The position numbers were made by a program, and so were the translations under genes. From Agromyces lapidis (lineage in GTDB: Bacteria; Actinomycetota; Actinomycetes; Actinomycetales; Microbacteriaceae), in NCBI RefSeq assembly GCF_009749405.1, contig NZ_WBIQ01000008.1, positions 1 to 64,000 on the forward strand: 64,000 bases of DNA, read 5' to 3'. Under the pieces are notes generated by a model that did not search any database, was not told the DNA's origin, and worked only from the letters and a program-made list of their open reading frames with translations. This document shows, piece by piece, positions 8,103 to 17,211 of this stretch (its first letter is position 1; the number at the start of each line of letters is the position of its first letter).

Positions 8103-9311
8103 TCAGTCGGGGACGGGGCCGAGCCACGCGTTCGCGACCGTGGCGTGCGCGGACTCGTCGTCGGAGGGGTGGAAGATGCCCGCGAGCACGTCGCGGTAGA
8201 GCCGACCGAGCTCCGAGCCGGCGAAGTAGCTCGAGCCGCCCGCCACCCTGACCGCCTGGTCGACGACGTGCTTCGCGGTCTCGGTGGCACGGATCTTCAC
8301 CCCGACGAGCTTCGGGAACCAGGCGGCGCCGTGGTCGACGAGCCCGTCGAGGTCGCGCGCGACGGCCTCGAGCTGGGGCGGAACGGCGTCGTAGGCGAGT
8401 GCGGCGTCGGCGACGCGCCAGCGGACGTCGGGGTCGTGCGCGAGCGGCCGGCCGTCGTGCTTCATCGAGGTGCGGCGGTGGGCCGCGGCCACCGCGAGCT
8501 CGAGCGCGCGCGCGCCGATGCCCGTGTACACCGAGGCGAGGAGCAGCTCGAAGTTCGCGAAGATGCCGAAGACGAGGAGGTCGGTGTTCGGACCCGGGTC
8601 GAGGCGGCGCACGATGCGGTCGGCCGGGGCGTAGGCGCCGTCGAGCACCGTCGTGCGGCTCTGACTGGCCCGCATGCCCATGGTGTTCCAGTCGTCGAGG
8701 ACCTTGACGTCGGGGTCCTCGCGGTCGATGAAGCCGTAGACGAGCTTCGGGGCGTCGGGCGAGACGCGGTCGAGGCCCATCGTGCCGAGCCTCGTCCACG
8801 CCGGCGAGAGCGAGGTGAAGATCTTGCGCCCCGTATAGCGGTAGCCGCCGTCGGGCTGCGGCTCGGCCGTCGATCGGGAGCCGAAGAGCATGAGGTCGTT
8901 GCCCGCCTCGCTGATGCCGAAGCCGAAGATCTCGCCGGCGCCCGCCTCGCGCAGCACGAACTCGAGCGTGTCGTCGCCCCGGTCGCGGAGGACCTTCGCC
9001 ACGCCCGTCCAGACGAGATGCATGTTGACCGCGAGGGCCGTCGCCGGCGCGGCGCCCGCGAGCCGCTGCTGCGCGCGCACGACATCGAGCGTCGACCAGC
9101 CGAGGCCGCCGAACTCGACCGGCACGAGCGCGGTCAGGTAGCCGGCGGAGCGCAGCTCGGCGAGGTCGTCGTCGAAGAATGCGTTGTCGCGATCGGACTC
9201 GGCGGCCCTCGCCCGGAACCGTTCGAGGAGTTCGTCGCCGAGCAGGGACTCGGGCGTGGGGGGCATCGTCGTCGTGGACTCGGGCGTCGGGTTCTCGGTC
9301 GTCGCGCTCAC
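8103..9311 (-). CDS. Acyl-CoA dehydrogenase family protein
   Basis: A 402-residue flavoprotein of the acyl-CoA dehydrogenase fold: N-terminal helical domain, a middle beta domain beginning IFGFGISEAGNDL (about residues 128-140), and a C-terminal four-helix domain containing RVAGGSSYFAGSELGRLYRDVLAGIFHPS. The catalytic Glu of classical enzymes is not obvious, and the KIFTSLSPAWTRLG stretch resembles DszC/flavin-dependent monooxygenase relatives, so oxidation of a non-CoA substrate is possible. A GTG start lies at 9309-9311. It follows the DUF4349 gene by nine bases and is likely co-transcribed with it. Confidence 0.85.
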   Translation of the reverse strand: MSATTENPTPESTTTMPPTPESLLGDELLERFRARAAESDRDNAFFDDDLAELRSAGYLTALVPVEFGGLGWSTLDVVRAQQRLAGAAPATALAVNMHLVWTGVAKVLRDRGDDTLEFVLREAGAGEIFGFGISEAGNDLMLFGSRSTAEPQPDGGYRYTGRKIFTSLSPAWTRLGTMGLDRVSPDAPKLVYGFIDREDPDVKVLDDWNTMGMRASQSRTTVLDGAYAPADRIVRRLDPGPNTDLLVFGIFANFELLLASVYTGIGARALELAVAAAHRRTSMKHDGRPLAHDPDVRWRVADAALAYDAVPPQLEAVARDLDGLVDHGAAWFPKLVGVKIRATETAKHVVDQAVRVAGGSSYFAGSELGRLYRDVLAGIFHPSDDESAHATVANAWLGPVPD

Positions 9312-9320
9312 GCCGCCAGA

Positions 9321-10283
9321 CTACGCCCGGGGCTCGTCTTCGGGGGAGGGTGCCGGGCGCTGCGGATCGGCCGCGGGCGCGGCGGGCCCGGACGGGGCCG
9401 CGGGCGCGGCGGGCGTCGTGACGGGCGTCGCTCGCCGGCGACCGCGGGTCGCGAGCACGACGACGAGCACGACGATCGCCGCCATCACGAGCAGTACCGC
9501 GATCCACGGCAGGAGCACGCCGATCGCGACGCCGAGCGCCGAGGCGAACCCGACGAGGGCCGCCCACCCCGCAGCGAGCCCGCTCCAGAAGTCGTCGGGC
9601 GCGGTGTCGGGGGCCGTCTCGACGGTGATCAGCTCGACCGTCAACGTCGAGTAGTCGACCTGGTCGACGAGCCAGTCGCGCTGCTGCGTGAGGCTGTCGA
9701 GCTCGGCCTGCCGGGTCGTCAGCTCCGACTCGATCGCGATGAGGTCGGTGATCGTGGACGCCTGCGAGAGCAACAGCTCGAGCCGGTCGACGGACGCGCC
9801 GAGCGCCTCGATCCGCGCGTCGAGGTCCTTGCGCTCGGTCGAGACGTCGGACTCGTTCATCGTGACCCCGTTGACGTGTCCGAACTCCCGCAGCTCGTCG
9901 ACGACCGCATCGAGCTCGTCGGCGGGCACCCTGAGCACGAGCTCGGCGCGCGGCGACGCCGAGCCGGCGCCCGGTTGCTCGGTGCGGCTCTCGGTCCGGC
10001 CGCCCGCGTCGTCGGCGAGGGCGGCGGCTTCTTCAGCCGCGGCGAGCGGGTCGTCGACGGTGATCGACATGCGTCCCGTCGTGATGACGCTCTGCGTGGC
10101 TGCCGGGCTGCCGCCATCGGCGTCGGCCGCCTCGTCGGCGGACTGCCCGGTATCGCCGCCCTCAGCCGGCGCCGGCATCGCGGGTTCGTAGCCGGAACTC
10201 TCGCCGCCCGAGCCCATCGAGCACCCGGCGAGGAGCAGAACGGTGAGTGCGGCGGCTGCGGCCACGGGCGCGATTCGTCTCAT
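9321..10283 (-). CDS. DUF4349 domain lipoprotein with C-terminal membrane anchor
   Basis: A 320-residue protein. The N-terminal signal peptide ends in lipobox LLAG-C with Cys21 as lipidation site. An acidic, Ala/Gly-rich linker follows, then the DUF4349 core (about residues 68-225) with VITTGRMSITV, LVLRVPADELDAVVDELREFG, a long heptad-rich coiled coil (SQASTITDLIAIESELTTRQAELDSL) and VDYSTLTVELIT. A single strong transmembrane helix (about 250-285) precedes a Pro/Ala-rich cytoplasmic tail. DUF4349 proteins are envelope proteins of unknown role. The ATG lies six bases after a TAGCCT -10 element. An 11-bp-phased repeat array sits 77-115 bp upstream. Confidence 0.85.
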   Translation of the reverse strand: MRRIAPVAAAAALTVLLLAGCSMGSGGESSGYEPAMPAPAEGGDTGQSADEAADADGGSPAATQSVITTGRMSITVDDPLAAAEEAAALADDAGGRTESRTEQPGAGSASPRAELVLRVPADELDAVVDELREFGHVNGVTMNESDVSTERKDLDARIEALGASVDRLELLLSQASTITDLIAIESELTTRQAELDSLTQQRDWLVDQVDYSTLTVELITVETAPDTAPDDFWSGLAAGWAALVGFASALGVAIGVLLPWIAVLLVMAAIVVLVVVLATRGRRRATPVTTPAAPAAPSGPAAPAADPQRPAPSPEDEPRA

Positions 10284-10338
10284 GCGGTCAGGCTAGGACC
10301 GGCGCAGCAGTCGCTGTCTGGACGCTCGCTGGGAGTCG

Positions 10339-10398
10339 GGTCACGATCGGATTTCGCCTGTGACCGGGCCGTGACCTGCTCGTGACCGGGCCGTGACC
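10339..10398 (-). promoter_or_regulatory. Array of four direct GGTCAC sites at exact 11-bp spacing plus one inverted site
   Basis: GTGACC (GGTCAC on the minus strand) begins at 10360, 10371, 10382 and 10393, giving a perfect 11-bp period. Units alternate GGGCC and TGCTC/GAGCG spacers, so a 17-bp block GTGACCGGGCCGTGACC occurs twice at 10360-10376 and 10382-10398. A fifth copy in the opposite orientation is at 10339-10344. The array is between the aldo/keto reductase stop and the DUF4349 start, so it most likely controls the latter. Direct repeats with helical phasing are typical of OmpR-family regulators (MtrA GTCAC-type or PhoP boxes); regulator identity is inference. Confidence 0.6.
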
Positions 10399-10410
10399 GA
10401 GCGACCGGGA

Positions 10411-11244
10411 TCAGTCGTCGTCGGGGTCGCGCCCGGTGCGCTCGCCGCTCTCGAGCGCGGCGATCTCGGCGAGGTCGCCGAGGCGCAGCTCGAAGTCGAA
10501 GACGTCGAGGTTCTCGCGGATGCGCGCGGGCGAGGACGCCTTCGGGATGACGACGTTGCCGAGCTGCACGTGCCAGCGGAGGACGATCTGCGCCGGTGTG
10601 CGACCGTGCCGGGCCGCGAGCTCGGCGAGCACCGGATCGGCGAGCACCCGGCCGCGGGCGAGCGGCGACCAGGCTTCGGTGAGGATGCCGTGGGCCAGGT
10701 CGAACGCCCGCAGCTCGATCTGGGGCAGCCACGGGTGCAGCTCGACCTGGTTGACGACGGGGGCGACGCCGGTCTCGCCGATGATCCGCTCGAGATGGTG
10801 GGCGTGGAAGTTCGCGACACCGATCGAGCCCACCCGGCCCTCGTCGCGGAGGCGGACGAGCGCGCGCCACGTGTCGACGAAGCGGTCGGTCGACGGCACC
10901 GGCCAGTGGATGAGGAGAAGGTCGAGCCGTTCGAGACCCAGGCGCGCCATCGAGGCCTCGAACGCGCGCAGCGCCTCGTCGTAGCCGTTGTCGTCCTTCC
11001 AGACCTTGCTCGTGACGAAGAGCTCCTCGCGCGGTACCGGCGCGGCGCGCACCGCCTCGCCGACCTCGCGCTCGTTGCCGTAGAAGGCGGCCGTGTCGAG
11101 GTGGCGGTAGCCGGCCTCGATCGCCTCGAGGCTGAGCCTCGTCGCGTCGGCCGGCGGCACCTTGTACAGTCCGTAGCCGAGCTGGGGGATGACCGCGCCG
11201 TCGGCGAGCGGCAGCAGCGGCGCTGGGTCGAGGTTTCGTGACAT
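10411..11244 (-). CDS. Aldo/keto reductase family oxidoreductase
   Basis: A 277-residue AKR (beta/alpha)8 enzyme with the complete catalytic tetrad Asp50, Tyr55, Lys80 and His113 (in HLDTAAFYGNE, LFVTSKVW and LLIHWPVP), and the C-terminal NADPH-binding region VIPKASSPARIREN. This is the AKR5-like group, related to 2,5-diketo-D-gluconate reductases; it reduces small aldehydes or ketones using NADPH. The gene follows the MFS gene by 12 bases on the same strand, so the two form an operon. Physiological substrate is unknown. Confidence 0.92.
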   Translation of the reverse strand: MSRNLDPAPLLPLADGAVIPQLGYGLYKVPPADATRLSLEAIEAGYRHLDTAAFYGNEREVGEAVRAAPVPREELFVTSKVWKDDNGYDEALRAFEASMARLGLERLDLLLIHWPVPSTDRFVDTWRALVRLRDEGRVGSIGVANFHAHHLERIIGETGVAPVVNQVELHPWLPQIELRAFDLAHGILTEAWSPLARGRVLADPVLAELAARHGRTPAQIVLRWHVQLGNVVIPKASSPARIRENLDVFDFELRLGDLAEIAALESGERTGRDPDDD

Positions 11245-11256
11245 CCTGCCGGTTCT

Positions 11257-12465
11257 CTAACTCGGTTGCAGCGGCACCGGTTCGGTGTCGGGGATCGGGC
11301 TCGCGTCGCGCCCGCGGAGATCGGGGTGCCATCGCCGGGCGAGCGCCGGCACGAGGAAGCCGAGGAAGGCGAGCCCCGTCGCCGCCCAGAACGCGCCCTG
11401 GGCGCCGTAGCCGTCGATGAGGAACCCGGCGAGCGCCGAGCCGAGGGCCGCGCCGATGAGCTGGCCGGTGCCGACCCAGCCGTAGGCCTCGGCGGTGTCG
11501 GAGAACTTCACGCTCGACGAGACGATCGCGAAGAGCACCGCGAGCGCGGGGGCGATGCCGATGCCGGCGATGAACAGGGTGATCGAGAGCCACCAGAAGT
11601 CCATGACGAACGCGGCGAGCGCGGTTCCCGCGAACACGATGAACATGCGGCGGGCCGTCGACCACGGCCCGATGGGCACATGACCGAGGAAGAGCCCGCC
11701 CGCGAGCGAGCCGACCGAGAAGATCGCGAGCACGATGCCGGCCTCGGCCCCGTCGTGCCCGAACACGGCGACGACCCCGGCCTCGATCGCGGCGCACGCG
11801 CCGATGAGGAGGAACCCGACCACCGTCGCGAGGAGCACGGGCGGCCGGGTCAGCACGACGCCGAGCCTGCGCTTCGAGCGCGGGATGCGCACGCGCCCGA
11901 GCTCGGGCGAGGAGATGAACCAGGCGCCGCCGACGACCATGAGCGCAGCGGCGAGCAGGATGCCCCACACCGTGCCGATCTGCGTCGAGACGAACGTCGT
12001 CACGACCGGCCCGACCACCCAGATGATCTCCTGGGCCGAGGCGTCGAGCGAGAACAGCGGCGTGAGCTGGCGGGAGTTCACCATCTTCGGATAGATGGTG
12101 CGCACGGCCGGCTGCACGGGCGGGGTCGCGAGCCCGGCGATGAACCCGATCGCCATATAGAGGGGAACGGTGAGCGGCAGCACGCCGATCGCCACGACGC
12201 CGGTGACGCACACGACGAGCGTGATGATGAGCACCGGGCGCATGCCGAAGCGGCCCATGAGCCGGCTCGTGAAGGGCCCGGCGATGGCCTGGCCGATCGA
12301 GGTGGCGGCGAGCACGAGGCCGGCGGCGCCGTAGGAGCCGGTCTGCTGCTCGACGTGGAGGAGGAACGCGAGCGAGAGCATGCCGAACGGGAAGCGCGCC
12401 GTCAGCTGGGCGGCGATGATGCGCGCGACGCCCTGGGTCTTGAGCAGTTCTGAGTAGCTTCCCAC
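11257..12465 (-). CDS. MFS transporter (12-TM)
   Basis: A 402-residue protein with 12 predicted helices, a loop motif SRLMGRFGMRPVLI resembling MFS motif A (about residues 67-80), and the central cytoplasmic loop around residues 190-210 (RIPRSKRRLG). It has the look of exporters of sugars or small metabolites, but the substrate is not readable. The GTG start (12463-12465) is nine bases after TAGGCT (12475-12480 on the minus strand), so a leaderless transcript is likely. It forms an operon with the downstream aldo/keto reductase. Confidence 0.85.
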   Translation of the reverse strand: MGSYSELLKTQGVARIIAAQLTARFPFGMLSLAFLLHVEQQTGSYGAAGLVLAATSIGQAIAGPFTSRLMGRFGMRPVLIITLVVCVTGVVAIGVLPLTVPLYMAIGFIAGLATPPVQPAVRTIYPKMVNSRQLTPLFSLDASAQEIIWVVGPVVTTFVSTQIGTVWGILLAAALMVVGGAWFISSPELGRVRIPRSKRRLGVVLTRPPVLLATVVGFLLIGACAAIEAGVVAVFGHDGAEAGIVLAIFSVGSLAGGLFLGHVPIGPWSTARRMFIVFAGTALAAFVMDFWWLSITLFIAGIGIAPALAVLFAIVSSSVKFSDTAEAYGWVGTGQLIGAALGSALAGFLIDGYGAQGAFWAATGLAFLGFLVPALARRWHPDLRGRDASPIPDTEPVPLQPS

Positions 12466-12741
12466 GGTGGGCCCAGCCTATCGAGCGGGATGCCACGGGC
12501 AGCGCATCATCCGAGTGCGCCGCGCCGACCGGGGGTCGCGCGGCATCGGGTGCCAAAAAGTACGGAATCTTGCGTCAGCTCTGTTCGAAACGAACGAAAC
12601 CAATCGCAGCCGAATCGTGATACGGCGATATGCATGCGTGCGGCGAACCGTGGTTTAGGCTCTACCGGTACGGCGACGGAGCCTTGCGATACGCCCGGCC
12701 GTCTTGTCCCCATTGATCGCGTGACGACAGAGGTACCAAAC
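12466..12741. promoter_or_regulatory. Divergent intergenic region between MFS operon and amino acid ABC operon
   Basis: This 276-bp gap holds two opposing promoters: minus-strand TAGGCT at 12475-12480 for the MFS gene, and plus-strand TAGGCT at 12656-12661 for the ABC operon, predicting an approximately 75-nt leader. A small inverted repeat GTTCG-AAA-CGAAC lies at 12582-12594. No gene or riboswitch that I recognise is present. Confidence 0.4.
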
Positions 12742-13644
12742 ATGAACATCCGCCGACTTCTCCTGCCGGCCGCCGTCGCATCCGCCGCGGCACTGCTCTT
12801 CACGGGTTGCGTGAACAACTCGGCCAGCGAGGGCGGTTCCGCCGAGAGCGACGCCCCCACGACCTCGATCACGGCCGACGACGCCGCGGTCGCCCTGCTG
12901 CCCGCCGAGGTCAAGGACTCGGGCGTGCTGCGCATCGGCACCGACGCCGAGTACCCGCCGAACGAGTACAAGGACGACGCGGGCAACCCGACCGGCTGGG
13001 GCGTCGAGCTCGCCGAGGCGGTCTCGGCCAAGCTCGGCCTCGAGCCCGAATGGGAGATCCTGAGCTTCGACAGCATCATCCCGCGCATCCAGGAGAGCGC
13101 GCTCGACATGGGCTCGTCGTCGTTCACCGACACGGTCGAACGTCAGGCCTCGGTCGACTTCGTCGACTTCCTGAACGCGGGCAGCCTGTGGGCCGCTCCC
13201 GCGGGCAGCGACATCACCCCCGACACCGCCTGCGGCAAGACCGTCGCGGTCCAGGCCGGCACCATCCAGCACACCGATGAGCTGCCCGCCCGCAACCAGG
13301 CGTGCCTCGACGCGGGTGAGCCGGCCATCGAGATCCTGCCGTTCGACGGCCAGCCCGAGGTCACGACCGCGGTCGTCAACGGCAAGGCCGACGCCTTCTC
13401 GGCCGACCTGCCCGTGACCGGCGACGCGGTCTCGAAGCTCGACGGCCAGCTCGAGACCGTCGGCGAGATGTTCGACGCCGCCCCGTACGGCTTCGCCACC
13501 CAGAAGGGCAGCGACATGACGAAGGCCGTGCAGGCCGCGCTGCAGTCGCTCATCGACGACGGCACCTACCTCGAGATCCTCACGGCGGCCGGCATCGAGT
13601 CGGGTGCGGTCGACGAGGCCGTCATCAACGGCGCGACCAACTGA
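12742..13644 (+). CDS. Polar amino acid ABC transporter substrate-binding lipoprotein
   Basis: A 300-residue secreted lipoprotein: signal peptide with lipobox LFTG-C (Cys23), then an acidic linker and a type II periplasmic-binding (SBP_bac_3) fold. Key blocks are [52 protein letters not shown] and the hinge/second lobe [12 protein letters not shown] and [20 protein letters not shown]. The ATG at 12742 follows an AGAGG Shine-Dalgarno and gives a clean signal peptide; a GTG at 12721 is a poorer alternative. It is first in a three-gene operon with permease and ATPase. The ligand is probably a polar or cationic amino acid. Confidence 0.92.
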   Translation: MNIRRLLLPAAVASAAALLFTGCVNNSASEGGSAESDAPTTSITADDAAVALLPAEVKDSGVLRIGTDAEYPPNEYKDDAGNPTGWGVELAEAVSAKLGLEPEWEILSFDSIIPRIQESALDMGSSSFTDTVERQASVDFVDFLNAGSLWAAPAGSDITPDTACGKTVAVQAGTIQHTDELPARNQACLDAGEPAIEILPFDGQPEVTTAVVNGKADAFSADLPVTGDAVSKLDGQLETVGEMFDAAPYGFATQKGSDMTKAVQAALQSLIDDGTYLEILTAAGIESGAVDEAVINGATN

Positions 13645-13664
13645 CCCGGTAGGACACCGCAGTC

Positions 13665-14675
13665 ATGTCCGAAACGCCTTCCCGGCCGGCGGGGTCCGAG
13701 ACCCCGCCGACCGGCCCAGGAGCAGAGACTCCGCCCGAGGCCATCAAGGCGATCAAGCTGCGCCATCCGTGGCGCATGGTGCTCGCGATCGTGCTCGCCG
13801 CGATCGCCGTGCTCTTCATCGTCGACGCGGCCGTGAACCGCCCGGTCTACAACTGGCCCGAGGTCGGCAAGTACCTCTTCGACGTGCGCGTCATCGAGGC
13901 GGCCGGCTACACCCTGCAGCTGACGATCTACTCGATGGTCATCGCGATCCTGCTCGGCGTCGCGCTCGCCGTCATGCGGCTCTCGCCGAACCCGGTCGTG
14001 AAGTCGGTCGCGTGGGCGTACCTCTGGCTGTTCCGCGGCACCCCGGTGTATGTGCAGCTGGTGTTCTGGGGGCTGATCGGCGTCATCTACAAGACGATCG
14101 ACATCGGCATCCCCTTCACCGAGCCGTGGGTCTCCTTCGACACGAGCGATCTGTTCAGCTACTTCTTCCTCGCCGTCATCGGCCTCGCACTGAACGAGGC
14201 CGCGTACATGGCCGAGATCGTGCGCGCCGGCCTGTTGGCCGTCGACAAGGGCCAGGACGAGGCGGCCACCGCCCTCGGCCTCGGCTGGTGGCACACGATG
14301 AGCCGGGTCATCCTGCCCCAGGCGATGCGGGTGATCATCCCGCCGACGGGCAACGAGGTCATCTCGATGCTGAAGACGACCTCGCTCGTCACCGCGGTGC
14401 CGTTCTCGCTCGAGCTGTTCACCCGCACGAGCGACATCGCGGCGAAGACGTACCAGCCGGTGCCGATGCTGATCGTCGCCTCGATCTGGTACCTCGCGAT
14501 CACGTCGATCCTGATGGTCGGCCAGTACTACCTCGAGCGGCACTTCGCGAAGGGCGTCGACCAGCGCCCCGCCCCGCAGAAACCGACCGTCGAGACCAGT
14601 GCCATGGCTGCCGTCGAGCCCGGCGAGCTGCCGGGTGTCGTGCCGCCCTCGAACCGTCCGGGAGGAGGCGCATGA
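13665..14675 (+). CDS. Amino acid ABC transporter permease (His/Glu/Gln/Arg/opine family)
   Basis: A 336-residue integral membrane protein. A hydrophilic Pro-rich N-terminus precedes a first helix at about residue 40, followed by the HEQRo-type permease core ([20 protein letters not shown]) and the EAA loop ([25 protein letters not shown]) that docks the ATPase. A variable C-terminal cytoplasmic tail ends in [10 protein letters not shown]. It forms the membrane channel, probably as a homodimer because only one permease gene is present. It ends in an ATGA overlap with the ATPase gene. Confidence 0.93.
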   Translation: MSETPSRPAGSETPPTGPGAETPPEAIKAIKLRHPWRMVLAIVLAAIAVLFIVDAAVNRPVYNWPEVGKYLFDVRVIEAAGYTLQLTIYSMVIAILLGVALAVMRLSPNPVVKSVAWAYLWLFRGTPVYVQLVFWGLIGVIYKTIDIGIPFTEPWVSFDTSDLFSYFFLAVIGLALNEAAYMAEIVRAGLLAVDKGQDEAATALGLGWWHTMSRVILPQAMRVIIPPTGNEVISMLKTTSLVTAVPFSLELFTRTSDIAAKTYQPVPMLIVASIWYLAITSILMVGQYYLERHFAKGVDQRPAPQKPTVETSAMAAVEPGELPGVVPPSNRPGGGA

Positions 14676-15448
14676 ACGCCGCGGAAACCCCCATGGTGAA
14701 GGCCGAAGCCGTCTCGAAGGCGTACGGCTCGAACACCGTGCTGCGCTCGATCTCGCTCGAGGTGAAGCGCGGCGAGGTGCTCTGCCTCGTCGGCCCCTCG
14801 GGTTCGGGCAAGTCGACCTTCCTGCGCTGCATCAACCACCTCGAGACGGTGAGCGCCGGCCGCCTGTCGGTCGACGGCTCGCTCGTCGGCTACCGCCAGC
14901 ACGGTGACAAGATCTACGAGCTGCACCCGAAGGACGCCGCGAAGCAGCGTCGAGACATCGGCATGGTGTTCCAGCGCTTCAACCTCTTCCCGCACATGAC
15001 GGCGGTCGAGAACGTGATGCTCGCTCCGACGCTGCTGAAGAAGGGGCAGCCGAAGGGGCAGGTCAAGGCGCGCGCGCTCGAACTGCTCGCCCGGGTCGGC
15101 CTCGCCGAACGCAGCGACTACTACCCGTCGCAGCTGTCGGGCGGGCAGCAGCAGCGCGTCGCGATCGCCCGCGCGCTCGCGATGGAGCCGAAGCTCATGC
15201 TCTTCGATGAGCCGACGTCGGCGCTCGACCCCGAGCTCGTCGGCGAGGTGCTCGAGGTCATGAAGGAGCTCGCGAAGAGCGGCATGACGATGATCGTCGT
15301 GACCCACGAGATGGGCTTCGCGCGAGAGGTCGCCGACACGCTCGTCTTCATGGACGGCGGCGTCGTCGTCGAGCAGGGCGACCCGCGCGAGGTGCTGTCG
15401 AACCCGCAGCACCAGCGCACCCGCGCCTTCCTCTCGAAGGTGCTCTGA
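14672..15448 (+). CDS. Amino acid ABC transporter ATP-binding protein
   Basis: A 258-residue ABC ATPase with Walker [11 protein letters not shown]-loop [13 protein letters not shown], signature [15 protein letters not shown], Walker [14 protein letters not shown] and H-loop [11 protein letters not shown], matching GlnQ/GluA-type polar amino acid importers. The ATG at 14672 overlaps the permease stop and has a strong GGAGGAGG ribosome site. It is the last gene of the operon, followed by a hairpin at 15467-15507. Confidence 0.95.
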   Translation: MNAAETPMVKAEAVSKAYGSNTVLRSISLEVKRGEVLCLVGPSGSGKSTFLRCINHLETVSAGRLSVDGSLVGYRQHGDKIYELHPKDAAKQRRDIGMVFQRFNLFPHMTAVENVMLAPTLLKKGQPKGQVKARALELLARVGLAERSDYYPSQLSGGQQQRVAIARALAMEPKLMLFDEPTSALDPELVGEVLEVMKELAKSGMTMIVVTHEMGFAREVADTLVFMDGGVVVEQGDPREVLSNPQHQRTRAFLSKVL

Positions 15449-15466
15449 CCGGCAGCAGGATCCGGT

Positions 15467-15532
15467 GAGCCCGGTGGAGCAGGCGATCGTGCCCGCCCAC
15501 CGGGCTCTCGCGTACCCACCGGGCTCTCGCGT
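15467..15532 (+). terminator. Operon-end hairpin with duplicated 3' arm
   Basis: GAGCCCGGTGG (15467-15477) pairs perfectly with CCACCGGGCTC (15497-15507), an 11-bp stem with a 19-nt loop, shortly after the ABC ATPase stop. The 18-bp segment CCCACCGGGCTCTCGCGT at 15496-15513 is repeated at 15515-15532, so a second identical right arm could pair with the same left arm. No U-tract is visible. It probably acts as a terminator or 3'-end stabiliser for the amino acid transport operon. Confidence 0.6.
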
Positions 15533-15556
15533 TCGGCGGGGCTCTACGATTGAGGG

Positions 15557-15991
15557 GTGAACCGCCAGAACACCCCGTCTCAGGCCGCCGGCGCCGTGGG
15601 CGCTTTCTTCGTCGACGCCGTGCTCGTCGTGCTCTTCGTGATGATCGGCCGCCGCAGCCACGGCGAGAGCGTCGACCTCGCGGGTGTCGTGCACACGGGC
15701 TGGCCGTTCCTCGTGGCGCTCGTCGTCGGATGGCTCGTCTCGCTGGCGTGGCGTCGCCCGCTCGCGATCTGGCCGACGGGGGTCGTCGTCTGGGCGGTGA
15801 CCGTCGCGGGCGGCCTGGGGCTGCGCGTGCTGACCGGTGAGGGCGCGGCGATCGCCTTCGTCATCGTGGCGACGGTGACGCTCGCACTCTTCCTCCTCGG
15901 CTGGCGTGCGATCGAGGGCTTCCGAGTTCGTCGGCGGGCCGCCCGCGCGGCGGCGGAGGCCGAGGCGAACGGCGCATCGGCCGCACCGTGA
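15557..15991 (+). CDS. DUF3054 family membrane protein
   Basis: A 144-residue protein with four hydrophobic helices and the DUF3054 features FFVDAVLVVLFVMIGRRSHGE at the N-terminus (charged RRSHGE loop) and RRPLAIWPTGVVVW in the middle, followed by a short Ala/Arg-rich tail. The role is unknown. The GTG start lies six bases after TACGAT (15545-15550), consistent with leaderless expression. Its stop overlaps the start of the PnuC-like gene (GTGA), implying translational coupling. Confidence 0.85.
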   Translation: MNRQNTPSQAAGAVGAFFVDAVLVVLFVMIGRRSHGESVDLAGVVHTGWPFLVALVVGWLVSLAWRRPLAIWPTGVVVWAVTVAGGLGLRVLTGEGAAIAFVIVATVTLALFLLGWRAIEGFRVRRRAARAAAEAEANGASAAP

Positions 15992-16659
15992 ACCCGATCG
16001 AGTGGCTCTTCGACGCCCAGCTCGTCATCGGCGACCAGGTGATCCTCTGGCGCGAGATCGTCGGCAACCTGTTCGGGCTCGCGAGCGCGCTCGGCGGCCT
16101 GCGGCGCAAGGTGTGGGCCTGGCCGGTCGGCATCGTCGGCAATGCGCTGCTGTTCACGGTCTTCATGGGTGCCGTCTTCGACACGCCCAACCCGGTCAAC
16201 CTGCTCGGGCAGGCGGGCCGCCAGCTGATGTTCATCTGCGTCTCGATCTACGGCTGGGTGCAGTGGTCGCGTCACCGCAACGCGGCGGTGGGCGCCTCGG
16301 CGGTCGACCCGCGGTGGGCGAGCGGACGCGAGCGGCTGCTGCTCGTGGGGCTCCTCGTCGGCGGCACGCTCGTGCTCACCCCGATCTTCCGCGCACTCGG
16401 CTCCTTCGAGCCGGTGTGGGCCGACGCCTGGATCTTCATGGGCTCGCTCCTCGCGACCTGGGGCATGGCCAAGGGCTGGACGGAGTTCTGGCTCGTCTGG
16501 GTCGCCGTCGACATCGTCGGCGTGCCGCTGCTCGTCTCGGCCGGGTACTACGCCTCGGCCCTGATGTACCTCTTCTACGGCGCCTTCACGCTGCTCGGGT
16601 TCTTCACCTGGATGCGGGTGCAGCGGCGCCGTACCGAATCGCTCGCCGGCCCGGCCTGA
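15988..16659 (+). CDS. pnuC: PnuC-like nicotinamide riboside/mononucleotide transporter
   Basis: A 223-residue protein with 7-8 predicted helices and the PnuC family pattern: WREIVGNLFGLASALGGLRRKVWAWPVGIVGNALLF, then GRQLMFICVSIYGWVQW and a late WVAVDIVGVPLL segment. PnuC carries nicotinamide riboside by facilitated diffusion, trapped by a cytoplasmic ribosylnicotinamide kinase. A NadR-like bifunctional enzyme is encoded at 30955, which would complete the salvage route. A GTG start overlaps the DUF3054 stop. A GC-rich hairpin follows at the convergent junction. Confidence 0.88.
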   Translation: MNPIEWLFDAQLVIGDQVILWREIVGNLFGLASALGGLRRKVWAWPVGIVGNALLFTVFMGAVFDTPNPVNLLGQAGRQLMFICVSIYGWVQWSRHRNAAVGASAVDPRWASGRERLLLVGLLVGGTLVLTPIFRALGSFEPVWADAWIFMGSLLATWGMAKGWTEFWLVWVAVDIVGVPLLVSAGYYASALMYLFYGAFTLLGFFTWMRVQRRRTESLAGPA

Positions 16660-16675
16660 GGGGCCGGTCGCGGCT

Positions 16676-16693
16676 GCCGCCTCACCAGGCGGC
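16676..16693. terminator. Short GC hairpin at convergent gene ends
   Basis: GCCGCCT (16676-16682), loop CACC, AGGCGGC (16687-16693) forms a perfect 7-bp stem. It lies between the PnuC-like stop and the stop of the convergent minus-strand gene, slightly overlapping the latter's end. It could terminate both transcripts, but no T-tract is present. Confidence 0.35.
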
Positions 16694-17020
16694 GGGCACC
16701 CGGTCGAGCACCGACCAGACGGCCGCGCTCAGTTCGGGATGCTCCAGCGCGATGCCGCGCAGGAGGTCGAACTCGAATCGGGCGGCCTCGCCCTGACGCG
16801 CGGCCGGGTGGTAGGCGCGGGAGCGTGCCGGAGCCCACTCGTCTGAGCGGAGGCGGTCTTCGCGCAGGGTCGCGACGACCTGCTCGTCGACCGAGGGGAG
16901 TTCGGGCAGGAACTCCCAGGGGTCTTCGCCGAGCCGGCAGCGCAGCTCGATGAGCGCGGCGAGCTCGTCGCGCGCGTCTTGACGCAGGCGCTCGAGCGCC
17001 GGTGCCGGTGACTCCGTCAT
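16682..17020 (-). CDS. Conserved small protein of unknown function, 112 residues
   Basis: Start at ATG 17018-17020, preceded by AGGGGAGGT six bases upstream, which outranks longer frames. The soluble, Arg/Glu-rich protein begins MTESPAPALERLRQDARDEL and contains helical segments and a PWEFLPELP stretch, ending VWSVLDRVPAAW. No domain is recognised. It is expressed alone, convergent with the PnuC gene. Confidence 0.65.
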   Translation of the reverse strand: MTESPAPALERLRQDARDELAALIELRCRLGEDPWEFLPELPSVDEQVVATLREDRLRSDEWAPARSRAYHPAARQGEAARFEFDLLRGIALEHPELSAAVWSVLDRVPAAW

Positions 17021-17211
17021 TCTGCGACCTCCCCTCGGTGCCACGATCGTATGCCCACGCTACGCGCACCGTGTGACGCTCGGGTTACGGGGCGCAATCG
17101 AGGATGTCGCGCAGATGACGCCTGTGTGACGTGCATCGCGCGCCACGGCGCCCCGCCGGGTTTGAATGGGCGTCGTGGGCGAACGGCGCCCGCAGTGATC
17201 GGAGGGACGCC

